From Streptomyces antimycoticus (GTDB taxonomy: Bacteria > Actinomycetota > Actinomycetes > Streptomycetales > Streptomycetaceae), in assembly GCF_005405925.1 (NCBI RefSeq), contig NZ_BJHV01000001.1:6944001-7008000 (forward strand): a stretch of DNA of 64,000 nt, written 5' to 3'. The notes beneath the pieces were generated by a model. That model searched no databases and had not been told where the DNA came from. It saw only the letters and a program-made list of their open reading frames with translations. The first letter of the stretch is position 1. Each line of letters begins with the position of its first letter. Shown piece after piece: positions 54,702-64,000 of the stretch. Position numbers and translations under genes: made by a program.

Positions 54702-55142
54702 GCGGTTTCGTTTGGATCATCGGGCGGACCAGAGGAAGATGCCGGCGATGTGGAGTTTGGCCAGGTAGCTGGTGGCTGTCTTCTCGTAGCGGGTGGCGAT
54801 GCCTCGCCACTGCTTGAGGCGGTTGATGCACCGCTCGACGGTATCGCGCTGCTTGGGGTATGCCCTGTCCGCCAGGACCACGTCCGGCTCCCAGGTGCCG
54901 TCGACGGCCCACATCCGCAGCCGGTTGTAGACGCCGCGCCAGTTTCCGCACTTCACCGGCAGGTGCACCCGCTGCGTTCCCGTCTGGAACGTGAAGGCGA
55001 TCGCGTCGGTCACCTCCCGGTGATCCCTCCAGCGACCGCCCCGCATCGGCGTCCGGTCCGGGAGCAACGGCTCGATCCGTGCCCACTGCGCATCAGTCAA
55101 CGGCACAGCAGACCAACGATCCGATGATCCAAACGACCCGCC
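54702..55142 (-). mobile_element. Internally deleted IS5-family element
   Basis: A 441-bp element with 16-bp perfect inner inverted repeats (TCGTTTGGATCATCGG at 54708-54723 and its complement at 55121-55136), flanked by CTAG on both sides (54698-54701, 55143-55146), consistent with a 4-bp target duplication. The transposase gene inside has lost its middle, so the element can only move with help from a complete relative. Confidence 0.85.
54717..55106 (-). pseudogene. IS5-type transposase, middle deleted
   Basis: A 129-aa frame that joins the N-terminal part (LTDAQWARIEPLLPDRTPMRGGRWRDHRE ... NRLRMWAVDGTWE) directly to the C-terminal part (DVVLADRAYPKQRD ... INRLKQWRGIATRYEK). About half of a normal transposase, including the first catalytic Asp region, is missing; the second Asp and the Glu parts remain. 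Confidence 0.85.
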
Positions 55143-56060
55143 CTAGACCTCCTCGCGCATCAGCCTCAGGTACACCACCGAGAACAGGGCTCCCACCAGC
55201 AGCAACAGCAGTGCCACCGCCGTGCCGTAGCCGATGAGGGACTTGTTGAACGCCTGGTCGTACATGAAGACCGGGAGCGTCTGGCTGCGGTTTCCCGGGC
55301 CGCCTCGGGTCATCGCCCAGATGAGGCCGAACACCGACAGCGTCTGCAAGGTGTTCAGCATCAGATTGGTGCCGATGGAGCGGCGGATCATCGGCAGGGT
55401 GATGTGCCAGAAGCGGCTCAGCCCGCCGGCGCCGTCGACCTCCGCCGCCTCGGTGATCTCCTTGGGGATCTCGGACAGGGCGGCGGAGTAGACGAGCATC
55501 GAGAAGGCCGTGCCGCGCCAGACGTTGGCGAAGGACACGGCGAGGATGGGCAGGGTGTAGAGCCAGTTCTGGGACGGCAGGCCCAGCCAGTCCAGCAGTG
55601 CGTTGAGCGTGCCCTCGCGGCGGAAGAACGCGTACAGCAGGAAGCCCGCCACGATCTCGGGGACGACCCAGGCCGCGATGACGATCGCGCCGGTCAGGGT
55701 CCGCACCGGGCGGGAGGCGCGCTGCATCAGGGCGGCGAGGGCCAGGCCCAGGGTGTTCTGGCCGACGAGGGAGGAGAGCAGGGTGAAGACGAGGGTGAGG
55801 ACGACGGCGTTGCGGAAGTCGTCGTCCCCGAAGGCGCGCTGGAAGTTGTCCAGGCCCACGAAGTCCGTGGAGGACGCGCCCGTGAGCTGCATATTGGTGA
55901 AGGCGATATAGACGCAGTACGCGATGGGGCCACCGAGGAAGAGCAGCAGCATGACGGTGGCGGGGGCGAGCGGAAGCCAGCGCAGGGGGCGGCCGCGACG
56001 GGGGCCCGGGCGGGCCGGGGTCTCCGTCGGGGCCGCCGCCACTTTGGTCACGGTTGCCAT
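55143..56060 (-). CDS. Sugar ABC transporter permease (MalF type)
   Basis: Protein of 305 aa with six helices and the EAA loop EVDGAGGLSRFWHITLPMIRRSIGTN. It starts 8 bp after the binding-protein gene. It ends LRLMREEV with a TAG created by the CTAG next to the IS. The last coding bases (GCGCGAGGAGGTC) recur 13 kb away in front of the MalG-type permease, which should follow this gene directly. Pairs functionally with that permease and, as usual in Streptomyces, with a shared ATPase such as MsiK encoded elsewhere. Confidence 0.92.
   Translation of the reverse strand: MATVTKVAAAPTETPARPGPRRGRPLRWLPLAPATVMLLLFLGGPIAYCVYIAFTNMQLTGASSTDFVGLDNFQRAFGDDDFRNAVVLTLVFTLLSSLVGQNTLGLALAALMQRASRPVRTLTGAIVIAAWVVPEIVAGFLLYAFFRREGTLNALLDWLGLPSQNWLYTLPILAVSFANVWRGTAFSMLVYSAALSEIPKEITEAAEVDGAGGLSRFWHITLPMIRRSIGTNLMLNTLQTLSVFGLIWAMTRGGPGNRSQTLPVFMYDQAFNKSLIGYGTAVALLLLLVGALFSVVYLRLMREEV
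55146..55158. repeat. 13-bp direct repeat, right border of accessory segment
   Basis: GACCTCCTCGCGC, the same as 42091-42103. It codes the last four residues (REEV) of the MalF-type permease. Confidence 0.7.
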
Positions 56061-56068
56061 CGGGGCCC

Positions 56069-57445
56069 TCAGCCCTGGCCGCTCGCCGCCACCGTGGCGC
56101 CGTCGGCGATGGATGTGAGCTGGTCGTCGTAGGACTTCGCGGCCTTCTCCGGTGAGGCGTCGCCCGTGGTCGCCGCCTCCATGGCCTCGCCGATCGCCGT
56201 GGACACCTGGGGATAGACGGGGGTGGTGGGGCGGTAGTGGGTGTACTTCACCAGGCCCGTGAAGAAGGTGATCCCGGGCATGGAGGAGGTGTACTTCGGG
56301 TCCTGCGCGACGTCCTTACGGACCGCGATCTGGGCGTCGACGATGTCCCAGGTGACCGCGTTGTCCTTGGTCTGGAGCTGCTGGATGAACTTCCAGGCCA
56401 GATCGGGGTTCTTGGACTTCGCGGTGATCGCCCACGTCCAGCCGCCGGACATGCTGACCTTGCCGGGCGCCTGCCCGTTCTGGGTGGGCATCGGGGCCTG
56501 GCCGAGGGTCTTGGACCACTCGGGCCACGGCTTGCCGCCGGTCTTCAGCCAGTTCTGGCCCAGCCAGGAGCCGTCGAGGGCGATGGCCAGCTTGCCCTCG
56601 GGGAGCCATTCGCTGAAGACGGTCGTGCCGACGTTGGGATCGAGGGCGTCGGAGATGTCCGGGCCGAGCTTCTCGGAGTAGACGGTCCGGAGGAAGCTCA
56701 GCGCGTCCTGGAAGCCCTTGCCGCCGGTGACCCACTTCTTGGCGCCGGGGTCGTAGAGCGGGTTCCCGCCCGCCTCGCCCGTGCCGTACAGCAGCATCTC
56801 GAAGCTCTGCATCACGGAGGTCTCGCCCGGGGCCTTGCCGGTGTAGGTGTTGAGCGGGGTGACACCGGGGACCTTCTGCTTGATCGTGCGCGCCGCCTTG
56901 AGGATGTCGTCCCAGTTCTTGGGCGACCAGTCGGCCGGCAGCCCGGCCTTGGCAAAGATCTTCTTGTTGAACCAGAGGCCGCGGGTGTCGGTGCCGTCCG
57001 GGACGCCGTACGTCTTGCCGTCCTCGGCCTTGGCAGCGGCCTTCGCGGTGTCGACGAACTGGTCCCAGGTCTTCCACTTGGCCAGGTAGTCGTCGAGGGG
57101 GCGCAGATAGCCCGCCTTGATGTCCGAGTTGATCCGGAAGGTGTCCTCGTAGACCAGGTCGGGGGCGGTCTTGGGGGACCGCATCATCTGCTGGACCTTG
57201 GTGGCGTAGTCGTTGTCCTGCGCCTGGATCGGGACCAGCTTGACCTTCTTGCCGGGGTTGGCCTTCTCGAACTGCTTCTTCACCTCGGCCAGATGGTTGT
57301 CCTTGAAGCGGATCTTGTTGTCCGTGGAGCGGTTGTAGACGACCTTGACGGTGTCCGGGTCGCTGCCCGAACCGCCACCGCAGGATGTGAGTCCTGCGGT
57401 GGCGGCGAGGGTGGCGGCGAGGATCAGTGGGGCGGTGGGGCGCAC
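56069..57445 (-). CDS. Extracellular sugar-binding lipoprotein
   Basis: ABC importer binding protein of 458 aa. Lipoprotein signal with lipobox LTSC; mature part of the family 1 solute-binding type (DYATKVQQMMRSPKTAPDLVYEDTF, GLWFNKKIFAKAGL, GKLAIALDGSWLGQNW). The GTG at 57445 is preferred because AGGAGG lies 8 bp upstream; the GTG two codons earlier is too close. First gene of the sugar operon, followed by the MalF-type permease. The sugar is unknown; the chitinase next door hints at chito- or other oligosaccharides (inference). Confidence 0.93.
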   Translation of the reverse strand: MRPTAPLILAATLAATAGLTSCGGGSGSDPDTVKVVYNRSTDNKIRFKDNHLAEVKKQFEKANPGKKVKLVPIQAQDNDYATKVQQMMRSPKTAPDLVYEDTFRINSDIKAGYLRPLDDYLAKWKTWDQFVDTAKAAAKAEDGKTYGVPDGTDTRGLWFNKKIFAKAGLPADWSPKNWDDILKAARTIKQKVPGVTPLNTYTGKAPGETSVMQSFEMLLYGTGEAGGNPLYDPGAKKWVTGGKGFQDALSFLRTVYSEKLGPDISDALDPNVGTTVFSEWLPEGKLAIALDGSWLGQNWLKTGGKPWPEWSKTLGQAPMPTQNGQAPGKVSMSGGWTWAITAKSKNPDLAWKFIQQLQTKDNAVTWDIVDAQIAVRKDVAQDPKYTSSMPGITFFTGLVKYTHYRPTTPVYPQVSTAIGEAMEAATTGDASPEKAAKSYDDQLTSIADGATVAASGQG

Positions 57446-57561
57446 GGGCACGACCTCCTTGCTGGCCTCTGTGGGCTGCGCGCTGACCGTAAGGTCGGCT
57501 TCAACGGAAGGTCAATCCCCGTGACCTGGATCGTCACTTGATCGAACGCCGCCGCGGGTGT

Positions 57562-57594
57562 ACGCCCCCGTACGCCCCGGGCGTACGGGGGCGT
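57562..57594 (-). terminator. Terminator after the chitinase gene
   Basis: ACGCCCCCGTACGCC / GGCGTACGGGGGCGT, a 15-bp perfect stem with a 3-nt loop, 24 bp beyond the chitinase stop. Confidence 0.88.
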
Positions 57595-57617
57595 GGCTCA
57601 GCCGGTGGCAGCCGGAC

Positions 57618-58622
57618 TCAGCCGTTGTAGCCCGCGAGCACCTTGGTGAAGTCGTACGTGCCCTGGTCGATCCCGCTGCAGGCGTCGCCGTCCGTGCCGG
57701 AGCCGCACTTGCGGTCGCGGTTGAGCGACCAGAAGCTGACGCGGGCCAGGTGGTGGCTCTTGGCGTAGGACACCATGTCCTTGAAGTTGTTCAGGGATAT
57801 GGTCTCGCCCGCGACGTCGGTCTTGCCGTTCATGGAGGAGAAGCCGACCTTGCGGTAGGCGGCGTCGGAGGAGAGGCCGTACGCGCTCGCCACGGTGTTC
57901 TTCAGACCGTCCACCGCCGACTTGGTGGCCCCCGCCATGTCGATGGAGCCCTGGCCGAAGTCGAACGGCATGACCGCCCAGCCGTCCACGTCGAGCCCGG
58001 CGCTGGCGCCGCGCTTGACCAGGTCCTTGCCGTTGGCGTCGGGGCCGGTGGTGGTGGTGCCGAAGGTGACGTACACCTTGATGCCGCTGTTCTTCTGCTT
58101 GACCGTCTTGAGCGCGTCGACCACGCGCTGGCGGACCGTCGCGTTCTCGAACTCACTCGCTTCGATGTCGATGTCGATCGACTTGAGCTGGTAGGCGTCG
58201 ATGACCTTCTGGTACGCGCCGGCGAGCGCGGAGGCGGAGGAGCACTTCTCGCCCAGCTTGTTACCGCTCCAGCCACCGAAGGAGACGGTGACATCGCCGC
58301 CCGCCGAGCGGATGGAGTTGATCGTCGACTGGTCGTTGCCGCCGGTGAGCGCGCGGGAGCCGTCCCACTTGGGGTTGCAGCCGCCGTCGGAGAGCATGAA
58401 CGCCATCGTGAACTGCGTGGTGCCGGTCGCCGACATGACGTCCGTGGCCTTGGGCGGGGAGCCCCAACCCAGGTAGAGGTAGGGCCCGTTGAGCCCGCTG
58501 GGCGCGGCGGCGGTGTGTTGCGGCGCCGCCTGGGCGGTGGCCGCCGTGGCGGCGCCCGCGCCGAGCAGGCCGATGGCGGCGGCGAGGGCGAGTCTGCGGT
58601 ACGTCGGCTTGGAAAGAGGCAT
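57618..58622 (-). CDS. Secreted family 18 chitinase
   Basis: GH18 enzyme of 334 aa, a single catalytic domain after a signal peptide (RLALAAAIGLLGAGAATAATAQA). The active-site strand reads LKSIDIDIEASEF, giving the DxxDxDxE-like arrangement with the catalytic Glu; VTVSFGGWSG is the preceding conserved strand. It has no binding module. A palindrome in the 298-bp divergent region with the GlxA regulator gene is a probable control site. Likely degrades chitin or related glycans outside the cell. Confidence 0.92.
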   Translation of the reverse strand: MPLSKPTYRRLALAAAIGLLGAGAATAATAQAAPQHTAAAPSGLNGPYLYLGWGSPPKATDVMSATGTTQFTMAFMLSDGGCNPKWDGSRALTGGNDQSTINSIRSAGGDVTVSFGGWSGNKLGEKCSSASALAGAYQKVIDAYQLKSIDIDIEASEFENATVRQRVVDALKTVKQKNSGIKVYVTFGTTTTGPDANGKDLVKRGASAGLDVDGWAVMPFDFGQGSIDMAGATKSAVDGLKNTVASAYGLSSDAAYRKVGFSSMNGKTDVAGETISLNNFKDMVSYAKSHHLARVSFWSLNRDRKCGSGTDGDACSGIDQGTYDFTKVLAGYNG

Positions 58623-58708
58623 GGCTGATGGAGCCTCCTGGGTGGGGGGTGGGAGGAAGTCGAGCCAGGCTGAACCTAGCGAGGCGGCATGGCCGCGACA
58701 AGATGTCG

Positions 58709-58727
58709 GATAGGAAACTTTCCTATC
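58709..58727. promoter_or_regulatory. Palindrome between chitinase and GlxA-type regulator
   Basis: GATAGGAA-ACT-TTCCTATC: perfect 8-bp arms, 87 bp upstream of the chitinase start. GGAAA-TTTCC boxes occur upstream of other Streptomyces glycoside hydrolase genes, so this may be a carbon-source operator (inference). Confidence 0.6.
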
Positions 58728-58920
58728 GGGCTCACGGGCGACTGGGAGGACACGCCTCCCAGCAGGGAGGACACCGGTCGTAGCCCCGGTCGTGGCCGCG
58801 GTCGGAGACTGACCGCAGGAGGGGCGCCCCCGATCCGTCCTGGAACTGGAACGCTCGCCGACCGGCGCTCAACGGTCGCCGGTGTCCGCCCGCCCCCCGC
58901 GTACGGCCCGGAGGCAACCG

Positions 58921-59940
58921 ATGAACCACAAGCGCCCTGCAACGGGCCCGCTCACCGTGACGGTGTTCGTCTTCCCGGGGGTGCGGCTGCTCGATGTGAC
59001 CGGCCCCATCGAGGTATTCGCCTCGGCGAACGGGTTCGGCGGGCGCTATCGGGTGCGGACCGCGTCCGAGGACGGGGCGGAGGTGACCACCTCGGCCGGG
59101 ACCCGCCTCGGCGCCGACCTGCGGGTCGATGATGTGCGTGAGCCGTGCGACGTCCTGGTGATCCCGGGCGGTCCGGAATGGGAAACGCTGATCAAGGACG
59201 ACGCGCTCCTGGACGTCGTCCGGCGACTGCATGAGAAGGCCCGCTGTACGGCGTCGGTGTGCACGGGGGCGTTTCTGCTGGCGGCGGCCGGACTGCTGGA
59301 CGGGCGTCGCGCCGCGACGCACTGGCGGCACTCACGGCAACTGGCCGCGCGCTTTCCGTCCGTGTGGGTCAAACCGGACGCCATCTTCGTGCGGGACGGG
59401 CGCATGATGACCTCGGCCGGTGTCAGCGCGGGCATCGACCTCTCCCTGGCGCTCGTCGAAGATCATTACGGCGCGGAGGTCGCTCGAGCGGTCGCCAAGG
59501 ACATGGTCGTCTTCATGCAACGGCCTGGGAGCCAGTCCCAATTCAGCGTCCGCTCCCAGGTCCCGCACTCCCGTCGGGAGACGCTCCGCCGGGTGCTGGA
59601 CGAGGTCGCGGAGAACCCCGGGGCCAACCACACACTGTCGGCCATGGCACGCAAGGCAGGCGTCAGCGTCCGTCATATGACCCGGCTCTTCGACGAAGAG
59701 GTGGGAACCACACCGGCCCGGTATGTGGAGCAGGTCCGGCTGGAGGCCGCTCAGGTGCTGCTGGAGACGGGCGATGACGCCATGGCGGTGGTGGCGCGGC
59801 GTACCGGGTTCGGCTCGCCCGAGTCGATGCGCAGAGCATTCGTACGGCACCTGGGTGTGACGCCCGGTGCGTACCGGACCAGTTTCCGCACGACCGGCGT
59901 GGGCGCGGAGCATCCGGCGCCCGAAGCCGTCTCGCCGTAG
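58921..59940 (+). CDS. GlxA-family regulator (DJ-1/PfpI plus AraC domains)
   Basis: Protein of 339 aa. The DJ-1/PfpI-like domain (about 10-195) has VFVFPGVRLLDVTGPIEVF and CTGAFLLAAAGLLDGRRAATHW; its Cys in SVCTGAF is retained. A C-terminal AraC pair of HTHs (about 225-325) includes LSAMARKAGVSVRHMTRLFDEEVGTTPARYVEQVR and VVARRTGFGSPESMRRAFVRHLGVTPGAYR. GGAGG lies before the ATG. Divergent from the chitinase gene, which it may regulate. Confidence 0.93.
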   Translation: MNHKRPATGPLTVTVFVFPGVRLLDVTGPIEVFASANGFGGRYRVRTASEDGAEVTTSAGTRLGADLRVDDVREPCDVLVIPGGPEWETLIKDDALLDVVRRLHEKARCTASVCTGAFLLAAAGLLDGRRAATHWRHSRQLAARFPSVWVKPDAIFVRDGRMMTSAGVSAGIDLSLALVEDHYGAEVARAVAKDMVVFMQRPGSQSQFSVRSQVPHSRRETLRRVLDEVAENPGANHTLSAMARKAGVSVRHMTRLFDEEVGTTPARYVEQVRLEAAQVLLETGDDAMAVVARRTGFGSPESMRRAFVRHLGVTPGAYRTSFRTTGVGAEHPAPEAVSP

Positions 59941-60015
59941 TCGAGGCGGGCCGGGCCCCTCCGGCGGCGTGGCGGGTCACGTGGTCTGCCTCCCGTGGTG
60001 TGGCGGGTCGCGTGG

Positions 60016-62793
<2,778 letters not shown>

Positions 62794-62858
62794 GCCATCC
62801 ACGCTAAAACAGCCGGAAAGATAATAAAGACAGGTGAATATGCCATAGAGGCAGCACA

Positions 62859-63962
62859 TCAGGACATGTTGCCCGCCGGGTCGGGCAGGAGGTGCCGGGC
62901 GGCATGGCGCAGGGAGTGGCCGGTCACCACCACCCAGGCGATGACGAGCAGCCCATAGAACGCCACGGCGAGCCAGTCGAACATCTCCGAACCGGTCCGT
63001 GCCGCGAGAGCGCTGGTGGCCGTCACACAGGCGCCGACCGGGAAGATGAAGGCCCACCACGTGGGCGCGAACGGCAGCCCGGCCCGGGTCGTCCGTACGG
63101 TCAGTCCCGTGGCCAGCGCCGCCCACAGCATGGTGAAGCCCCACACCACGACCCCGCCCAGCAGCGCGAACACCTCGGTGCCGCGCGCGTAGGGCGCGGG
63201 CAGCGCGCTCGGTGCCACGGCGGCCAGCGCGCCGAGGGCCGTCACCGACTGGCCCAACGCCCCCACCCCGATCCACACCGTGGGCACCACCGCTCCGGTG
63301 GGGGCCTCATGGTGCACCAGACGGCCGTAAATCATGGCCAGCACCAGCAGCGCCGCGACCATGCCGAGTCCGAGCATCGCGTAGCAGCCCAGCAGCAGGG
63401 CGAGCCGCGACTGCCCCGCCGGGGCGTGCGGGACGAGCAGCGCGCCCGTCGCGGCCGAGACCATCGGCGGCACCACCGGCATCAGCCAGCCCCCGAACGC
63501 CGCGTCCGGTGTGAAGCGGTGCCGGGTGACCATCAGATAGGGCACCGTGCAGGCCGTGACAAGACCGAGCGCGGTGCCGAGCGACCACAGCACCCAGGCC
63601 ACGCCCAGCGCCGTCTCCGTCCCGATCAGCGGGCGGCCGAGCAGCAGCGCCCCGGAACCCACCGTGAGCAGCGCCATCGGCGGCGCTCCGAAGAACTGGG
63701 CCGTCACCGGATCACCGGCGTGCGACCGCAGCGTCCGCTGCCGTAGGTAGCCGACGGCCAGCAGGACCAGCAGGAGCGCGGCGCCCAGCCAGACCACCGT
63801 GGCGGCGGTCCGCAGCAGGCGCGAGCTCCGCGGCAGGGTGACCACCGCATTGGCGACGATGCCGGTGCCCATCACGGCCGCGAACCAACTGGGGCCGAGG
63901 AGCGGACGCCTCTTGCTGTGTGCCGTAGGCGCCAAAGGGCCCGCGCACGGGGAACAATTCAT
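62859..63962 (-). CDS. TDT-family transporter (TehA/SLAC1 type)
   Basis: Membrane protein of 367 aa with about ten helices, of the tellurite-resistance/dicarboxylate transporter family. The family start GPSWFAAVMGTGIVANAV is clear, as is FGAPPMALLTVGSGALLL near 90 and the end APTWWAFIFPVGACVTATSALA. These proteins move anions, C4-dicarboxylates, sulfite or tellurite-linked solutes. It is upstream of the E1 gene on the same strand, 65 bp apart; dicarboxylate transport beside a TCA-type enzyme is suggestive but unproven. Confidence 0.9.
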   Translation of the reverse strand: MNCSPCAGPLAPTAHSKRRPLLGPSWFAAVMGTGIVANAVVTLPRSSRLLRTAATVVWLGAALLLVLLAVGYLRQRTLRSHAGDPVTAQFFGAPPMALLTVGSGALLLGRPLIGTETALGVAWVLWSLGTALGLVTACTVPYLMVTRHRFTPDAAFGGWLMPVVPPMVSAATGALLVPHAPAGQSRLALLLGCYAMLGLGMVAALLVLAMIYGRLVHHEAPTGAVVPTVWIGVGALGQSVTALGALAAVAPSALPAPYARGTEVFALLGGVVVWGFTMLWAALATGLTVRTTRAGLPFAPTWWAFIFPVGACVTATSALAARTGSEMFDWLAVAFYGLLVIAWVVVTGHSLRHAARHLLPDPAGNMS

Positions 63963-64000
63963 TCCGCAAACCTAGGCGTGGATCAAGGCGGCACTGTCGA

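Noticed and set aside
42104..55142. Accessory segment considered as an integrative element or prophage
   Set aside because: No integrase, excision, replication or phage structural gene is present and no tRNA lies at either end; only the direct repeat and IS remnants support insertion.

Overview
The window is high-GC DNA that reads as a Streptomyces chromosome. Third codon positions are almost all G or C, and GTG and TTG starts are common. The two giant coiled-coil cytoskeletal genes of mycelial growth (scy and filP) lie side by side. The gene order from the ABC transporter through filP, scy, mce, thiolase, meaB, absC, icmA, cnoX, pyk, ackA, pta and pfkA matches, as far as I remember it, the core block around SCO5390-SCO5430 of S. 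coelicolor. No rRNA, tRNA or CRISPR array was seen.

Layout. 0-5 kb: a partial flavin oxidoreductase, a small zinc-binding-type protein, a drug/antibiotic-type ABC exporter and an unknown protein, followed by repeats. 5.2-10.4 kb: filP and scy (polar growth). 10.7-13.6 kb: methylmalonyl-CoA epimerase, thiolase and the MeaB chaperone, which connect to icmA (isobutyryl-CoA mutase large subunit) at 23.8 kb as acyl-CoA carbon-flow genes. 14-17.2 kb: a PepSY protein, a two-component system and an AbsC-like MarR regulator. 17.3-19.5 kb: three AIM24 paralogues. 19.6-23.6 kb: two DUF3817 membrane proteins, a thiamine-binding-family protein, regulators and an MFS transporter. 25.5-27.3 kb: a TetR gene and a CnoX-like thioredoxin. 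27.8-30.5 kb: secreted/membrane DUF6230-DUF6114 genes. 30.6-36.6 kb: the central-metabolism block pyk / ackA-pta / pfkA. 36.9-40.6 kb: a membrane-anchored HTH-lectin protein and two related exported proteins.

41.2-57.4 kb: a sugar ABC transporter operon (binding protein, two permeases) that appears to be split. One permease lies at 41.2-42.1 kb, the rest at 55.1-57.4 kb. The 13 kb between is accessory DNA: an LCP protein, a degenerate deacetylase fused to a glycosyltransferase, a methyltransferase, a TetR/FAD-monooxygenase pair, truncated genes, a graspetide-type RiPP pair (tgmA-tgmB), IS fragments, a MerR regulator, a lipoprotein and a deleted IS element. A 13-bp direct repeat borders this segment. 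57.6-64 kb: a GH18 chitinase, a divergent GlxA/AraC regulator, a short 2-oxoglutarate dehydrogenase E1 and a TDT-family transporter.

Four genes show frame breaks that a single added base would heal (about 2.5, 25.9, 29.0 and 37.6 kb), mostly in C or G runs. This pattern points to assembly errors as much as to real decay, and those genes should be read with that in mind. The most interesting parts are the split sugar operon with its accessory segment, the tgmAB pair, the perfect operator palindrome at the icmA promoter, and the catalytically degenerate deacetylase-glycosyltransferase fusion.
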